Assembly (NCBI GenBank): GCA_022453515.1
Contig: JAJNNY010000017.1
Location: 124,001 to 188,000, forward strand
Reading direction: 5' to 3'
Length of the DNA: 64,000 nt
Source: Astrocystis sublimbata
Taxonomy: Eukaryota > Ascomycota > Sordariomycetes > Xylariales > Xylariaceae
Shown: in pieces, positions 31,481 through 43,549 of the stretch
Numbering within the stretch: the first letter of the stretch is position 1
Layout: each line of letters starts with the position of its first letter
Made by a program: the position numbers and the translations under genes
The notes under the pieces: model-generated
What the model was told of the DNA's origin: nothing
Seen by the model: only the letters and a program-made list of their open reading frames with translations
The model's database searches: none

Positions 31481-33239
31481 TGTTGATGGAATCCAGGGTT
31501 GTTCGTGGGAGAGAGGTGTTGGAATGAGTCGGTTGAGGTCTGGCGATTGTGCTTGCTTGCTGCTATTGCTGCGAAGGGCCGTGGTGTCGTCGATGGAACT
31601 TTGGGTGTTGTGTGGTTGGGCTGATTGCGAGCCGAAGCCAGGTGGTGGGTGCTGGGTGCTGGAGTGGAAGCGGATAATTGCGAGGCTCGGGAGAGAGAGA
31701 CAAGCGGCTCAAGTGATAAGAGAATAAAATAAAGGATGGGCCGGATGGGGTGGCGGTCAAGGAAGCGGGCCAAGATGTGGGGCCAGTGTCATGCAGCCAA
31801 TGGCAGAACTGCGTGTGGGATCGCCTGGAAACGGTCAGGCCTAAATGGGCGCTCTCTGGGCTCTGGGCAGCCTGTGGGCGGCAGCAGGGGGGCGGGTCCC
31901 GGGGGCGTGCAAGTGGCCCAGGTCGCACAAGCTTGCAGCACAGGCGCAGCCGATGGTAATGGCGTGGTATTGCGTCCAGATAAGTCTGTGCGCTAGGTTA
32001 GGTACCTAGGTCTAGGTAGTGGCACCCCATCCAAGACCCGATACGCCGCTGAAAGGAAGCTAAAAACTCCTCTTGCCAAATTGCTGCCTTATGGTTTGAA
32101 CGGTTGAGAAACCGTTGGCACACAGTCTGCACCTTAGACTTCTACGGTATTACTTTGTACAGCAAGGACAGGGATATGGCAATACAAGCCAATCAAGTGG
32201 TGCAATTGGGACACGGACAACGGCTGCTCCCCGCGTGTACCCACAATAGATATCACATGCGCCTTCGCCTAGGCAATGACACCAACCCTCTCGCCCTCGA
32301 AACAGCAACCCGGAAAGACAGTCCGGTGTCCAGCGTCGATCACATAAAGAAGAGACCACCACAACCGAGACAACTGTCGAGTCGTCACTGTTGAATTGGT
32401 AGATTGTCAACAATAGTTACGTCAAACGTCGTGCACGTACTATGCTACATGTACACTTCCTGTCTGGGTCCAATGTCGAATGAAATCATACCTTCCTTGT
32501 ACCTACAAGGAAAACAAACACAGAAGTGTTTCATTCGCCTGCGCCGACTTCCAAAGAACTATCTACGCCTTGTCAACATGCTAGAGGGCATCACGCAGGA
32601 TGGACCATCTCGTCAGAATAGCAAGTCATGCTACCACTATCTCCTCATAACTCCGCCAGCATCCCAAGCGCTCCTCACAAGTATAGTACATAATAGTAGG
32701 TAGGCGAGGTAGGTATGTTCTGCCCACAAGTGCTAGTGGGCGGCTGCAGATCGCAGTTACATCCATAGCAATCAAAACCCCAAGAAACCCAATCGATGCA
32801 CTCGGCAGTAGACCTCGCGTACGCACAAGCAGTACCTAGCCTTTCGCTGGCTGATTGGTTGTGGCTTCTCGTTGATGTGTTGCAACAGTCGATGCACTGT
32901 TACACATTGGCCGACGATCAAGTACAGCATCACATACATGTTGACGCAAGATGCAACATCCGATGGAAAGCGCCGGGACTGTCGGGCTTGAAGATAATCG
33001 TATCTACCCATATTTTGAGACACACAGCAGCGACCACGTAACGTCGTGAAGCCGAAGCCTACGTGCACATCCGAGGGGCTATGCCAGTGTCACTGCAAAG
33101 GGCAATTCCCCTTCCACACCGTCTAAGTCCATTTTATATGCGCCGTTCACGACTCAAAGTCCTCTCTGGGCCAGGCAGACAAAGTCAATCCCCAATCCAC
33201 AACATAACGCAGCCTCACAATGCTGGCGAGTGTGGCAGA
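31481..33239. other. Intergenic upstream of antizyme gene
   Basis: The antizyme leader occupies the left part; its minus-strand leader is rich in CCA/CAC repeats. CCTAGG-type motifs occur at about 31999-32020. ORFs such as 32104-32394 and 32796-33068 lack domains. No RNA gene is seen. Confidence 0.5.
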
Positions 33240-34096
33240 TCAGCTCTCAGTTCCAGATAACGCACGTAGCCAACTAGTTGTTGAGGCGAACTCACCCGAA
33301 GCTGCGCTGGACTTCATCATGAATCTTCGTTCGGCCTTCGTCTCCTCGAGCTCGTGGAATTTCTGTGCCATCTCATCTGCTCTCTTACTCCCTTCCTCCA
33401 GTTCTTTCAGCGTCTGCTCGGGCTCAAACGGCCGCGCCTGCGTTCTCGTCGTCTTGTTGCGTCTTGTCTGCCTTCCCTGTATATTACCCTTGCCGGTCCG
33501 ACTCCCGTGTTCCGCCGGTTTCGTGGCTTGGCTGGATCTTCGCGGTCTCTTCCGGCGATACTCTGTCTCTTTCTCCTCAAGGCGATTGTTGTCGAGCTGA
33601 GGCATCAAGGTCGTCCGTGTCAGGACGAGGTAGAAGATAAGCAAGAAGATCAGAAGACCGCCTAGTGCACCTCCCACGATGCCGACAATCTTGTGAGGGG
33701 ACAGGGTCATGTTCTCTGAGTTTGACCCCACTAGAGGCGCCGCGGTGGCAAGTATGCTCTGGCTTGTGAGGAGCTCGGTTGTTGTCAATGTGATTGTTGT
33801 GGTTTCCGAGATGACTACTGTCGCGAAGCTGGTTGGAGGAAATCCAGGTCCTGCTCCGGGTGACTGGCAGTAGGAAGGGTAGGGTGAGTAGGGTAAGTAC
33901 GACGAGGAGGTTGTGTAGGAAGAGGTCGTTGTACTTGTTGGATAGTTATCGTAGGTTTTCCATCGCTCGAGGACTAGTTCTAAGCGAAATTGGTAAACTT
34001 TGGTACTTTTACCGTTCAACAGTCGATAAGTATATAAAATCGGCACTTACTATCGGTTCTCGGGCCAGGCACCTGCGTCTCTGCGTTCTCGATCAT
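33240..34096 (-). CDS. Single-pass membrane protein, Ser/Thr-rich ectodomain (unrecognised)
   Basis: I do not recognise a named family. Exons on the minus strand are 34096-34051 and 33979-33240, joined by a 71-nt intron (GTAAGT...CTTAG), giving 261 aa. Residues 27-105 are rich in Ser, Thr, Tyr and Pro. Residues about 113-136 form one transmembrane helix with a Gly-rich entry (VGIVGGALGGLLIFLLIFYL). A basic cytoplasmic region (RRKRPRRSS, RRNKTTR) and a short coiled coil (ELEEGSKRADEMAQKFHELE) follow. The layout resembles fungal wall-stress-sensor-like proteins, but no cysteine-rich head is seen. There is no clear signal peptide, so the 5' end may be wrong. A GGTGAGT near the 3' end could start another intron. 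Confidence 0.6.
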
Positions 34097-34701
34097 TGCT
34101 GAACTTGTTGTAATGGATAAGAATTGATAGGTAGTAATCACGAGGTTGGAATGAGACCGGTAGCATTGGAAATAAATCGTTCCCACTTGATTGATTTTAT
34201 ATTTCAAGCCTATTTTGAGAACTTTTTATAAACCCGGTGGCAGGACACCGACTATCATCAGGTTCCAGGTGCTCTTTGTTCTTGAAGTCCAAGATATGTC
34301 AACCTCGCCAAAACTTTTGAGGTTTTTATGATATGTCATATTCCTCCTTGTTGCACCTCACCGCTAAGCAATGATAGTGACTGTATTCGCATGTAACCAG
34401 AGGAGATGATGGAGCCCTGGCGATAACTATATGCTTGCAATGGTTGTTGATCGACTGGATCGAGTAAAGTCCAAGATGAAGAAGCAATGTGGCCATCGCA
34501 GGATAGGCATGTCTTTGACTTAACCTGAACTCGATGGGGATTGCCATTTGTGTGACAGCTCGTGATGATTCTCATTAGCAACGCTCTCTCCGCGAGCGTG
34601 CAGTACGTTTGTCATACCCACCTAGGTTTCCCCAACCACCAGAATTCAATTGCAGCAGCAAACTATCAAATAGTTCTACTATGTAGTCTCGCAACCAGGG
34701 T
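34097..34701. other. Intergenic between two minus-strand genes
   Basis: This is the upstream region of the membrane-protein gene and the 3' flank of the RWD-ART gene. Short ORFs (34326-34581) carry no domain. Nothing else is seen. Confidence 0.5.
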
Positions 34702-36112
34702 CTATTCGTCGGGTTCGAGATACTGTTTGTTGCCGACTCTCCAGTCTATGTGGATCAAATACACTGGGATGATATGTGCTGGAGAGAATACTATCCATTC
34801 CTTTCCATCGTTGGCAATGTCTGCGGTAGGTGCTTAGAGATCAGTAAAAGTCTAGAAAAAAGAGTAAATCTGGGAAATGTTTCTACTGATTCTGGGCTCC
34901 GATGGTTCGGTGGGAAGAAGTATCAAGAGTGAATTACAAGGACATGCATACATGATTCGACGTCGGGTTTTACCTCTGATATCTCCCAACTGTCTTCCCT
35001 GGGTATCTTCTTGCTGCGGCCCATGACTATTGCTAGGTGTTAGTGGTACTGCTTCGAGGCCTCGTGGCAGAGGTGAAATGGACAGGAGGTTACTGACTTG
35101 TAGCGCACACTAGAAGTTTGGCACCGAAAAACTCGTCGTGCCCTACCCGAGGACAAGACTCATCCACATAGCCGAGCGAAAAGGTGGCCGATGGGGAACT
35201 GTATATGCCTCGCCCCCATCTCGACTGCGACGATGCTAGCGTACGCTCTTGTTTGGTCATGGGATTCGCGATCCCGGGTAGCAGAAATCCGTGCCGCACG
35301 ATCGAGGCGACATGCTCGCGTGTGGTACCGTGAAATGTGAGCTGCGGCCGTAGCAAGTACTTGATTATATCATCCTTAGCACTTTTCTTGTAGGGACCAG
35401 GGGCGAAAGGTCGAAGCTGGTGAGTGGCTAGTTCCGAAAGCGACTTGCTCAGTTCCTTGCGCGCATTCTCAAAGAGTGTGACTAGGGTCCCCCGCAAAAT
35501 GGGCTCGATATGAAGCACGCGATATTGGGGGGGGATCATGGCACAGATCTCTCTAGGCGTCTTTTGCAGAAGCTGGAAGGTTGTGGTGGTCTTTTGATCC
35601 GAGGCTGATGTCGTGTCGAGCGGCACGCTATGCCTCGTGCGAAACGGCAGATAGTTATCGCTTGCTAGCCATCCCGGAGGATGACCAACATGCGCCTGGG
35701 CGGTTTGTGCGAGTTTCAAGGCTATCTGTACAGGATCGAAGACTCCCATCTCGCAGACTGCTTCCCTGTTCTGCCACCGCGAGAGGTTGTTAGTGGAATC
35801 AGCTGACTCTACCATGCCGCGTAGGGTGCCGCGTAGACTGTCAACGGACTTTCGTGATAGGGTGTGGTTCTCGACACTCCAGATTATCTTGCAGGCAGGA
35901 TACGACGTGCCTGCTGTGATCTTCAGTTCCATCTCCTCAAATTTAATGACAATCTCGTGATCCAGCGGGCGTGATAGTTGCTCGTCAGGGTTCAAAAACC
36001 CGGCCGCAATCATCGCGTCGGCTTCAAAGTCTCTGAGCAAAGAAAGCTCGGCGAGGTCATCCTCGCTCAACGCCTCGGTGGGTTCGGCCATTGATGCGTC
36101 GTTGTCTTTCAT
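34702..36112 (-). CDS. RWD-domain ADP-ribosyltransferase (PARP catalytic fold)
   Basis: It should transfer ADP-ribose from NAD+ to a protein or nucleic acid; the target is unknown. Exons on the minus strand are 36112-35098, 35026-34952 and 34820-34702, giving 402 aa (an alternative acceptor 6 nt earlier adds two residues). The N-terminal 140 residues look like an RWD domain (LAELSLLRDFEADAM, EMELKITAGTSYP, WSVENHTLSRKSVDSLR). The C-terminal catalytic part has all three triad blocks: LTFHGTTREHVASIVRHGF (His), RWGRGIYSSPSATFSLGYV (Tyr) and, only after both introns are removed, DGKEWIVFSPAHIIPVYLI, where Glu takes the NEYIVY position. The first exon alone ends in a premature stop. Confident on the fold, less on the RWD call. 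Confidence 0.85.
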
Positions 36113-36904
36113 GTCAAACGGTTCAATGCTTCTCTGCGGTGATATGTGAACTTGCCACTCGATGACGAAGTAATGACAAGAGAAAATGCCGTCTTTTCCT
36201 AGGTATATAGATATAGAGTCAGGTAACTATGATTCATCCGCCGTCGGAGAGATGGTTCTTCTCGCAGCCAAGGGGATATAAATGTACATACATAGAACGT
36301 GGCTGTGTTCTGGATCGCTGTGCTCAATGCAGGGTAATGCGGCACAGTCGCCCGATGAGGAAATTATATTAAACCAAGGATATGAGCTAGTCGAGCCAGA
36401 ACTCTCATATTGAAGCCTATTGATACAAATTGGTTATTCTGATCTCACATGCGCTCTGAATATCCAGTCCTCCAAGGGTCCATGTTGTGATTTGAAACAC
36501 AGCATGACTAAGTACCTCCTAGGGCAAGCATCTGTCATTCTGTATCTAGTACGAAGTCTTCAAATCCATAAAGGGACAACATCGTTTTTCGAGCAATCTT
36601 TACAGATATCAGCAACATTGAACACTTGATGAGGTATGGAGTGCTCTGCTGACTCATTGTACCTGTGCCGCAGACCCGTCCTTTCCCCATAGCCGCCGGG
36701 CCTCCGTTTTTACCATTGGCGTATTGAACCCACGAGGACATCGTATTAGTCTAAAAATAGAAAAAGGAGAGAACGGTAGCCGTTGCAGTCGCATAGATGA
36801 GAGCAGCGCTGCCTCCAGAACCGAAAATCAGCCAGGCCGGTATAGAGATGGATGCTTGAACATACCGCAAGCTACTATGCCCTACAAAATGAAACCGTGC
36901 ACAC

Positions 36905-37080
36905 CCTAGATTAGCGGCAAAACTCACCACCTTTGCAAACAGATTAAAACCGCTTAATTAAACGGAATAAATATTTAAACCTCTTAGATATAATTCAAAG
37001 CCTAAAGAGTAAAACGTATAACTCAGATTATTTTTAACCTTTTTTTGTTATTATTTTATATGTGCTTCAAGTATACTACT
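36905..37080. repeat. AT-rich relic block
   Basis: This block is dominated by A/T with stretches such as TTAATTAAACGG and TTTTTTTGTTATTATTTTAT. Its composition departs sharply from the roughly balanced DNA around it. It may be the remnant of a repeat mutated by RIP; no element is recognisable. Confidence 0.45.
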
Positions 37081-37576
37081 TTCATATTTCCTATTATTTT
37101 AGTGGAACACTGATCACGGTCTCATTTAGGCCAAGGGTGTACCAGAAGTCGGGTAAAGAGAGAAAGAGAGCCTCCAAAACCCCCCTTGCAGGACATACTG
37201 TACGGCGTCTCCTGCCAGTCAACAGCTGGTGGAGTGGCTGGCAGTTGACCATAGGGCAGGAAGATCTTGGCTTGCCCAGATCAGCCCCAGCATCATCAGC
37301 TACCAGGGTGCCAGGTACACAGTCTCGACAGTGGTATTTATTACCTTCGAGGTTGTAGGGTGAAACAACTTGGTTGGAAGTTTCACAAGAATTGTACGAA
37401 GTGAGGCCTACGAGTATCCGTGTCACGAGACTTGCGGCGCAGAAGGCTGATTGGATCGCAAGTTCGGGTCAATGGTAAACCTACATGGGCTACCTGTAAT
37501 CTGAGCAACATGCCGCTTGACCTCAAGATGCTGGTTCACTTGCACCATCTGCCTGCGCTCCACACCACTAAACACC

Positions 37577-37745
37577 ACGTCCACCACTTCCACTATCTCC
37601 ATACCTCCCAACACTCCCACTCCCACTCCCACTTTCACATCACTAAACACCACTTCCACTTCCACCACTCCCACTTCCACTCCCACTTCCACTCCCACTT
37701 CCACTCCCACTTCCACCACTTCCACTACTCCCACTTTCTCCATAC
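37577..37745. repeat. CCACTT/CCACTC hexanucleotide tandem repeat
   Basis: Repeats of CCACTT and CCACTC, partly alternating as a 12-bp unit, run for about 170 bp. Strand asymmetry is strong (C/A/T on +, G/A/T on -). It ends about 50 bp from the ATPase stop codon and may lie in its 3' UTR. Confidence 0.85.
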
Positions 37746-37794
37746 CCAACACTGCCATCATCCCAACACCACGGGGCTTCCCGCCCCTTCGTAG

Positions 37795-40700
37795 TCATTG
37801 GCGTTTCTCAACAGGCGACTCAGTAGCGGCATCGTCCGAGGTGTGTTCGAGGTACTCGGCGAAGACGCGCTGTTCCACGTCGAGATCCTTCCATGCGATC
37901 CCACCACTCGCGTGTCGGCGAGCATCTTTTCTTCTCAGATAGACTCGCTTCGCCCACTTCCAACACTCAGCGCCAGCGAAGAAAAGCACCGAGGCGGTAA
38001 TGACAATGGCCCATTCCCACGTGATGCCCACGTGCTTGAACACTATTGTGTTGAGACCCGGAATGTAGACGATGGGGAACAGTGAGAAGAAGCCGAAAGC
38101 GACAGCCCAGAACAGGAATTTGTTGCGCCAGACGTCCACTGCCCACTGGGTCAAATACCGCTTGGATCCCGGTTGCATTCGGAAGAAGGATCGTCGGCGA
38201 TCGATCATCTCCCATGCTAAGAACAGGGCAAACCAGGTAAGGCAAGCAAATGTCGTTGCTCGCGCCCGGAAGACCACATCGCATGAATCGCCGTAGTCTT
38301 GGTTGCATCCCATTCCTAGATTTCCTCCTCCGAAGCGATATACGACGAGTGTGAAGCTGCCAAGACAGAGCGCAGCCACCCATATTCCGTAGACGAACAT
38401 ATCAATCAAGAACTCGGCATCGAAGATTCCCGTTTCCAGATCTTTCGGTGGGCGGCTCATGATATCGGACACAGATTGTTCAAACCCGAGACCCATATCC
38501 GGCGCGCCAGACTAACACATGGCGAATGCATGTTAGTCGAAGTCTTCAAGTTGGACATTGTAGATCCTTGCAGGATCAGATGACAGGGAACAAGGTGATC
38601 AATAGGAATGGAGGTATACGAGTAGATAGTACGCACCGTAACACAGATGATCCATAGGATTTCAACCGGAGCCAGAGGAAACACAGACAACCCAGTACGA
38701 TCCTTGAACGCTAACCCAACAAGCAGTGTCAGAGCCTGGGCTATGTTTTCCGCCAGCACGTGCAGGATGAACTTCTGAATGTTATCGAAGATGCGACGAC
38801 CCTCCTCGATCGCCGCCACAATGCTAGCAAAGTTGTCGTCCGAAAGCACCACATCCGAGGCTTCTTTAGCAACGTCGCTGCCGGCTTGGCCCATCGCAAT
38901 GCCCACATCGGCGCGCTTGAGAGACGGAGAATCATTGACGCCATCACCTGTCATGGCGCAGAACCTCTTGCGCCTGTGAAGCGCGTCGATCATCCTGACC
39001 TTGGTGCTAGGCGCACATCGAGCGATGACCAAAGGCAGTACAGGTAACTCGTCTACTCGCTCATCGCTTAGGGCGTCGAATTGGCTGGCTGTCATAACCA
39101 TGCAGTCTGCGATATCTCTCCTGACTCTCTCCATGCGGCTTGGTAGAATGCCCACCTCGACAGCAATAGCCTTGGCCGTCTCGGGGTGGTCGCCAGTTAA
39201 CATGTGAACCGAAATACCAGCCTCATGACAACTTCGCACAGCCGCAGCAGACTCGGGGCGCGGGGGGTCGTAAAGGCCGATGAGTCCCTGAAACGTGAGG
39301 TTCGACTCGACGACCTCACGGTCGACGTCGTCACCCTTTTCCAACTTGCCATCGAACCTCCTACTCGCGAGGGCCAACACGCGAAGCCCCATGCTCGCAA
39401 GTGCCGTCATATTCTGTAGTATCTCCTCGCGAAATTCGTCAGTCAAAGGGACCGGCTGCTCGCTGTTGTCTGCAGAGTAGTAATCCCGGCATATGCCGAT
39501 GACGCGCTCGACCGCACCTTTAGTGAAGACGAAGGATTCGCTCGTAGGGTTGTGCTTGAATATCACGGACATGCGCTTCACATCGGAGTCGAACGGCAGC
39601 TCTGATATCTGGCTCCATTCGGGCTTATCTCCTTGCGTGAAGTGAAGCCTGTTCCAGTTGAATCGGGAAGCGAATACCTGGATAGCGATTTCGGTGGGAT
39701 CGCCACGCGCATGCCACTTACCATCGAGCTCTGAGACGGTGGCGAGATTGGCGAGCGACGCAACGCGGAGGTAGTTAGTCAAAGCCGAACCGCCTTGGGA
39801 TAGTAATTTGTCCGGCTCGCTAGTGTTCCTGTCGGCAGATTCATCCTCGTTGGGTTTCAGTTGGCTGGGTTTCTCGTTGCTAAATGTTATCTCCCCGACA
39901 GTAGGGTTGACTGGTTCAGAAGAAGTGTCGACGGTATAAGTTCCGACGGCCGGTATCCAGGCACGCTTCGCCACCATCTTGCCCTGTGTCAGCGTGCCAG
40001 TCTTGTCGGAACAGATGTCCGTGACTGCGCCGAGGGCTTCGAGAGACTTCAAGTTCCGCACAATAACGTGTCGGTGCACCATTGACTTTGTACCCGCCGC
40101 CATTGTAATGGTCAGGACGACAACGAGCGAAGCTGGAATCATGGACAGCCCGGTAGCTACTGCGTAGATGATGACTTCAGATCGGTTGGAGAATTTGTTT
40201 GCGGCTAAGACGACAATGGCAAAGACAACAGCCACGAAGAATAACAGGACTGCAAGTCTTGAGAGCTTCTTTTGCAGAGGTGTACCAACGTTAACACCAA
40301 GGAAGCGGCCGATGGCATCGGTCGTTGTCAGCGTGTACGCCTCCAGATACCTGTGGGGTTTTGCCTTATTAAATGTCAGTAGGTAGTCATCAAGTGATAG
40401 TGATCCTAGCTTCTGGCACCAACTAAGGAATTGAAACAAGTATGAGGAGCGAGACGCAAAGGATCATAAAATACGTACTGTGCCGTCCGGCTTCCTCTTG
40501 ACTGGTCGAACTTTTGAACTCTTCTCACGAAGAGCCACGGCGATAGCACCGATTTCAGTAAATGTTCCCGTGGCGAATACGATCCCTTTAGCTCGACCCT
40601 TTGTAACGGTAGAGGAGCTGAATGCAACATTAAGTCTGTCACCCGGACCGGTATCGTCGTTGAAGGTAGCATTCTCATCCTTCAGGACAGGAAGTGATTC

Positions 40701-41408
40701 GCCAGTAAGAAGTGCCTCGTCCGTCTCGAAATTCACCGCTTCGATGATGCTAAGCTTTCAATTAGGTACTCGACCGCCAAAGAGGGCAAGGATATCGAGA
40801 AGGCGATAAACTTACCGAAGATCAGCTGGGACCGTATCACCAGTTTTCAGCTCCACCAAATCGCCCATGACGACTTCGCTGGTGGGTATGACGGACGCAT
40901 TCCCATCTCTCACAACGCTTGCTGTGGGAGAGCTCAGGGATCGGAGTGAGTCCATCGTCTTCTCGGCAGAGTACTCTTGGAAGAATCCGACAACTACATT
41001 GATGACGATAACAAGGCTGATGACAGCTCCCTCAATCCAGGATTTGATGCCAAAACTAACCGCCATGGCCAGAATGAGCACCTTTCATACACTCGTCAGC
41101 ATTGATAGCTCAGCGTCGACAAGTGCGATTTGGGAGTTTGCAGGCCATACCAGAGTCATAGCATTAGCAATCTGAGCTATGATGATCTTCAGCGGTGACA
41201 CGCCTTCAGACTCGCCCAGGATGTTTTGGCCCAACTCTTCCAAGCGCTGCTTCGCGGCATCACTCGACAGGCCGTTAATCGGGTCGCTGTCTAGTTCCTG
41301 AATCACTTGCTCGTAAGTCAAGGCGTGGGCTGGATAAGACATGGGCTTGTTGGCTTGACCGGAGATATGTTCCCCTGCCGAAGCCAGCTCCTTCTCGTCG
41401 GCGGCCAT
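37795..41408 (-). CDS. ENA-type P-type ATPase (Na+/K+ efflux)
   Basis: ENA ATPases (type IID) expel Na+ or K+ at the plasma membrane and matter for salt and high-pH tolerance. Five exons on the minus strand are 41408-41151, 41081-40816, 40749-40479, 40364-38637 and 38511-37795 (introns 69, 66, 114 and 125 nt), giving 1079 aa, the usual length. Motifs: actuator TGES at 190-193; membrane helix 4 motif SMIPASL near 339; phosphorylation site DKTGTLTQ with Asp385; GDGVNDSPSLKRADVGIAMG as hinge. The acceptor before AKPHRYLEAYTL is an AAG with a CTGAC branch site; it was chosen because earlier acceptors give stops or family-poor sequence. The start MAADEKELAS is preferred; Met codons at 41444 or 41489 would lengthen the N-terminus. 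Confidence 0.92.
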
Positions 41409-42557
41409 CGTATTCCGTGTAGATATTGGCCGATTTTGCTCCATAAACGGAGTTGAATTCCTAGCAAAGATAATCTCACGATTTAACACAGAGTGAAAGA
41501 TGGATGTAATGGGCGTTTTAACTTATTTGTAGTCGGAGGTCTACGACTTGAAGTGTATGGCAATTCAAGTACTGCTGACAAGGTTTTCTTCTTCTGCCAG
41601 TCGTGCCCTAACTATGGAACGGTCGTACGTCTGCCTATCTGAGTTTATACCTAGTGTTATCTTATGTTCGGCTCACCTTACCCGAACATGGAAGACAAAG
41701 AAATCAGTAAGTATCGAGAGAGATTTCGTCAATCGATGGCTGCCAAGCGGCAATCTACATGTGTAGTGCGCAAGGCGGATTCCTCGGCAACCCAATGATT
41801 GTGTTGAGCCATGGCTCGATCCTTGAAGCCAAGAGCGATGAGAGTTCTTGGGTGAAGTAAAGAAGTGGGTATTGAATGCGCCGGTACCCGTGCTCGCCCG
41901 TGTGTGATGCAAACTATCATATAGGCGGGCTCATGATCTCGTTGGAAAAACGCCGTGAAGAGCTTTGTAGGATGTCTTCAAATTCGGATGTGTATCACGG
42001 TTCACGTGGGATCTTGCCGTGTATGTCTGTACGCTGTGTCCATACGATATGTCCGTGTTAGGTTTCGACGATGGACGGTCTGTAGAGCTTGCCATCATTT
42101 TTTACCTAGCGGTTCTCCGGATTTCTTGGCGGTCTTGGCTGACAACACTGTTGGATATGGGCTGGACTTAGGTTCCTGGGTGGACTCTGGTTGGACAATC
42201 CGTGTGAAGATAGATTATGCGAGAGGCATCATGTGGTAGGATTCAGGTATCAAGGAGCCTGAGGAGCCGCATGAGGTGGGGAGAACATGTTCCAAGACCA
42301 TGTCTCATACTTCTATTAAATATTGGATTTCTGGGATTGCCAAAAACAGAAGCTTTGTCTTCTTGACTTGGTTGTTTTATTGGGGTTCGGGACCAATTCC
42401 ACCGCGACTCGTAGGTGAAATCATCTAGAGACATTTGACGACGATGTAAGAGTTACGGTGAATAAATGAAGAGTTGTTGAGGAGGAGGATCTTTTGTCAC
42501 ATGCTATTGCTGGTTTATACATGAGATAAGATGTACGTGATACGCATCCGAAGAATA

Positions 42558-42592
42558 GTACCTAGTACTAGGTAGGTAGTACTAGGTAATTA
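42558..42592. repeat. CCTAGTACTAGG/CCTAGG-type motif cluster
   Basis: Overlapping palindromes (CCTAGTACTAGG, then TAGTACTAGG again) are spaced by GTAGG. This is one of many intergenic copies of the same short motif family in this window. Confidence 0.8.
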
Positions 42593-43034
42593 TCTACTCA
42601 TGCAGATTATTTATTCCATATAGGATATGTGCAAAAAGACGCAGATGTCTTCGAGGTTCGAGGTTCCAACCTGGAGTTGTAAAGCTGGTTTCTTGTAGCG
42701 ATGTTGAGCGTAACAGTAGACCTTGGGTGTCGTGCTGTTGGACCATGTGATAATTAATTAGTGATTAAGTACATTGTCGTTTCTCGTGGTTAAAACCGCC
42801 GGCAGCTAACCTTGAATTCGATTCGCGACAGAGCATTCTCCTCGCTGCCACATCTCCGTCTCTCGATCCTAGCGCCAAACAGCACCATCTCCCGCCCACG
42901 CAACAATGGCAGCGCGCCCCTCTTGCGTCTGCCACCATGACGGCTCCACCAATTGGAGTTGCGAGTGCGGGAAGGGGGAGTTATAGATATCTTATTCCTA
43001 CTAACTGTTTTTTTTATGTTAATAAGTATTAATT

Positions 43035-43128
43035 GCCTAGGTAGGTACCTACCCAGGAATCTAGGTACATATTTAGGTAGACCTACGTTGGTAGGTGTCT
43101 ACCTGCCCAGGGGCCAGGTACCTAAGGG
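43035..43128. repeat. Dense TACCTAGGTA-type motif cluster
   Basis: At least six partial or full copies of CCTAGGTA/TACCTA occur in both orientations within about 95 bp. Other copies lie near 3870, 5700, 9890, 15320, 18170, 22060, 28035, 32000, 45662, 46370 and 58370, always outside coding exons. Confidence 0.8.
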
Positions 43129-43549
43129 ACCTTGCCGAGTCAATACTTACCTCGATGAGATCATGGCTTGCGTCTAGAGCTAATCCCCATTGAGCAGGAC
43201 GCATCCACCTTCCAAAGCTACCTACCCGTACCTAAGTAGGTAATACCTCACCTCGCCCACTGGCGCGTAGGCGCACGGGCCCGAGCCACTTGCGGAAACC
43301 TTCCAGTTCCAGCCAACCAACCACCTACGCACCCTCGAACTTCCAATCTCTTCCAGTACTTAACCAAAACACCTTGCTGAACCAGCCCATCCAGCTGTCA
43401 GCGTCTCCTTCATCTCCATCGAGACTGTTCGCGCGCCATCAGCCTCGTGGTTCCCCGTGGTCTCATAGAAGCCTCGGGTTAAATTGCAGTCTTACTTATT
43501 TGCATCGCTTTCTCTTGTCTGCCGCGACCAGCCTGCATCGGCCAGCAGC

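Larger units (their letters stand above)
36113..37794. other. Intergenic with AT-rich block and hexamer repeat
   Basis: The left part is the RWD-ART promoter. A strikingly AT-rich block runs at about 36905-37080, unlike its neighbours. A (CCACTT/CCACTC)n tract lies at 37577-37745, just past the ATPase stop. ORFs at 37094-37426 (-) and 37420-37794 (+) are by-products of low complexity and have no domain. Confidence 0.6.
41409..43549. other. Divergent intergenic region with dense CCTAGG-type motifs
   Basis: This 2.1-kb region lies between the ATPase (-) and the SR-protein gene (+). It holds the two densest CCTAGG-type motif clusters of the window (42558-42592 and 43035-43128). From about 43290 the DNA is a pyrimidine-rich leader of the SR gene. 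Small ORFs have no domain. Confidence 0.6.

Noticed and set aside
37420..37794. A His/Phe-rich ORF (HFHSHFHSH repeats)
   Set aside because: Produced by the CCACTT/CCACTC tandem repeat, with no start context or domain.
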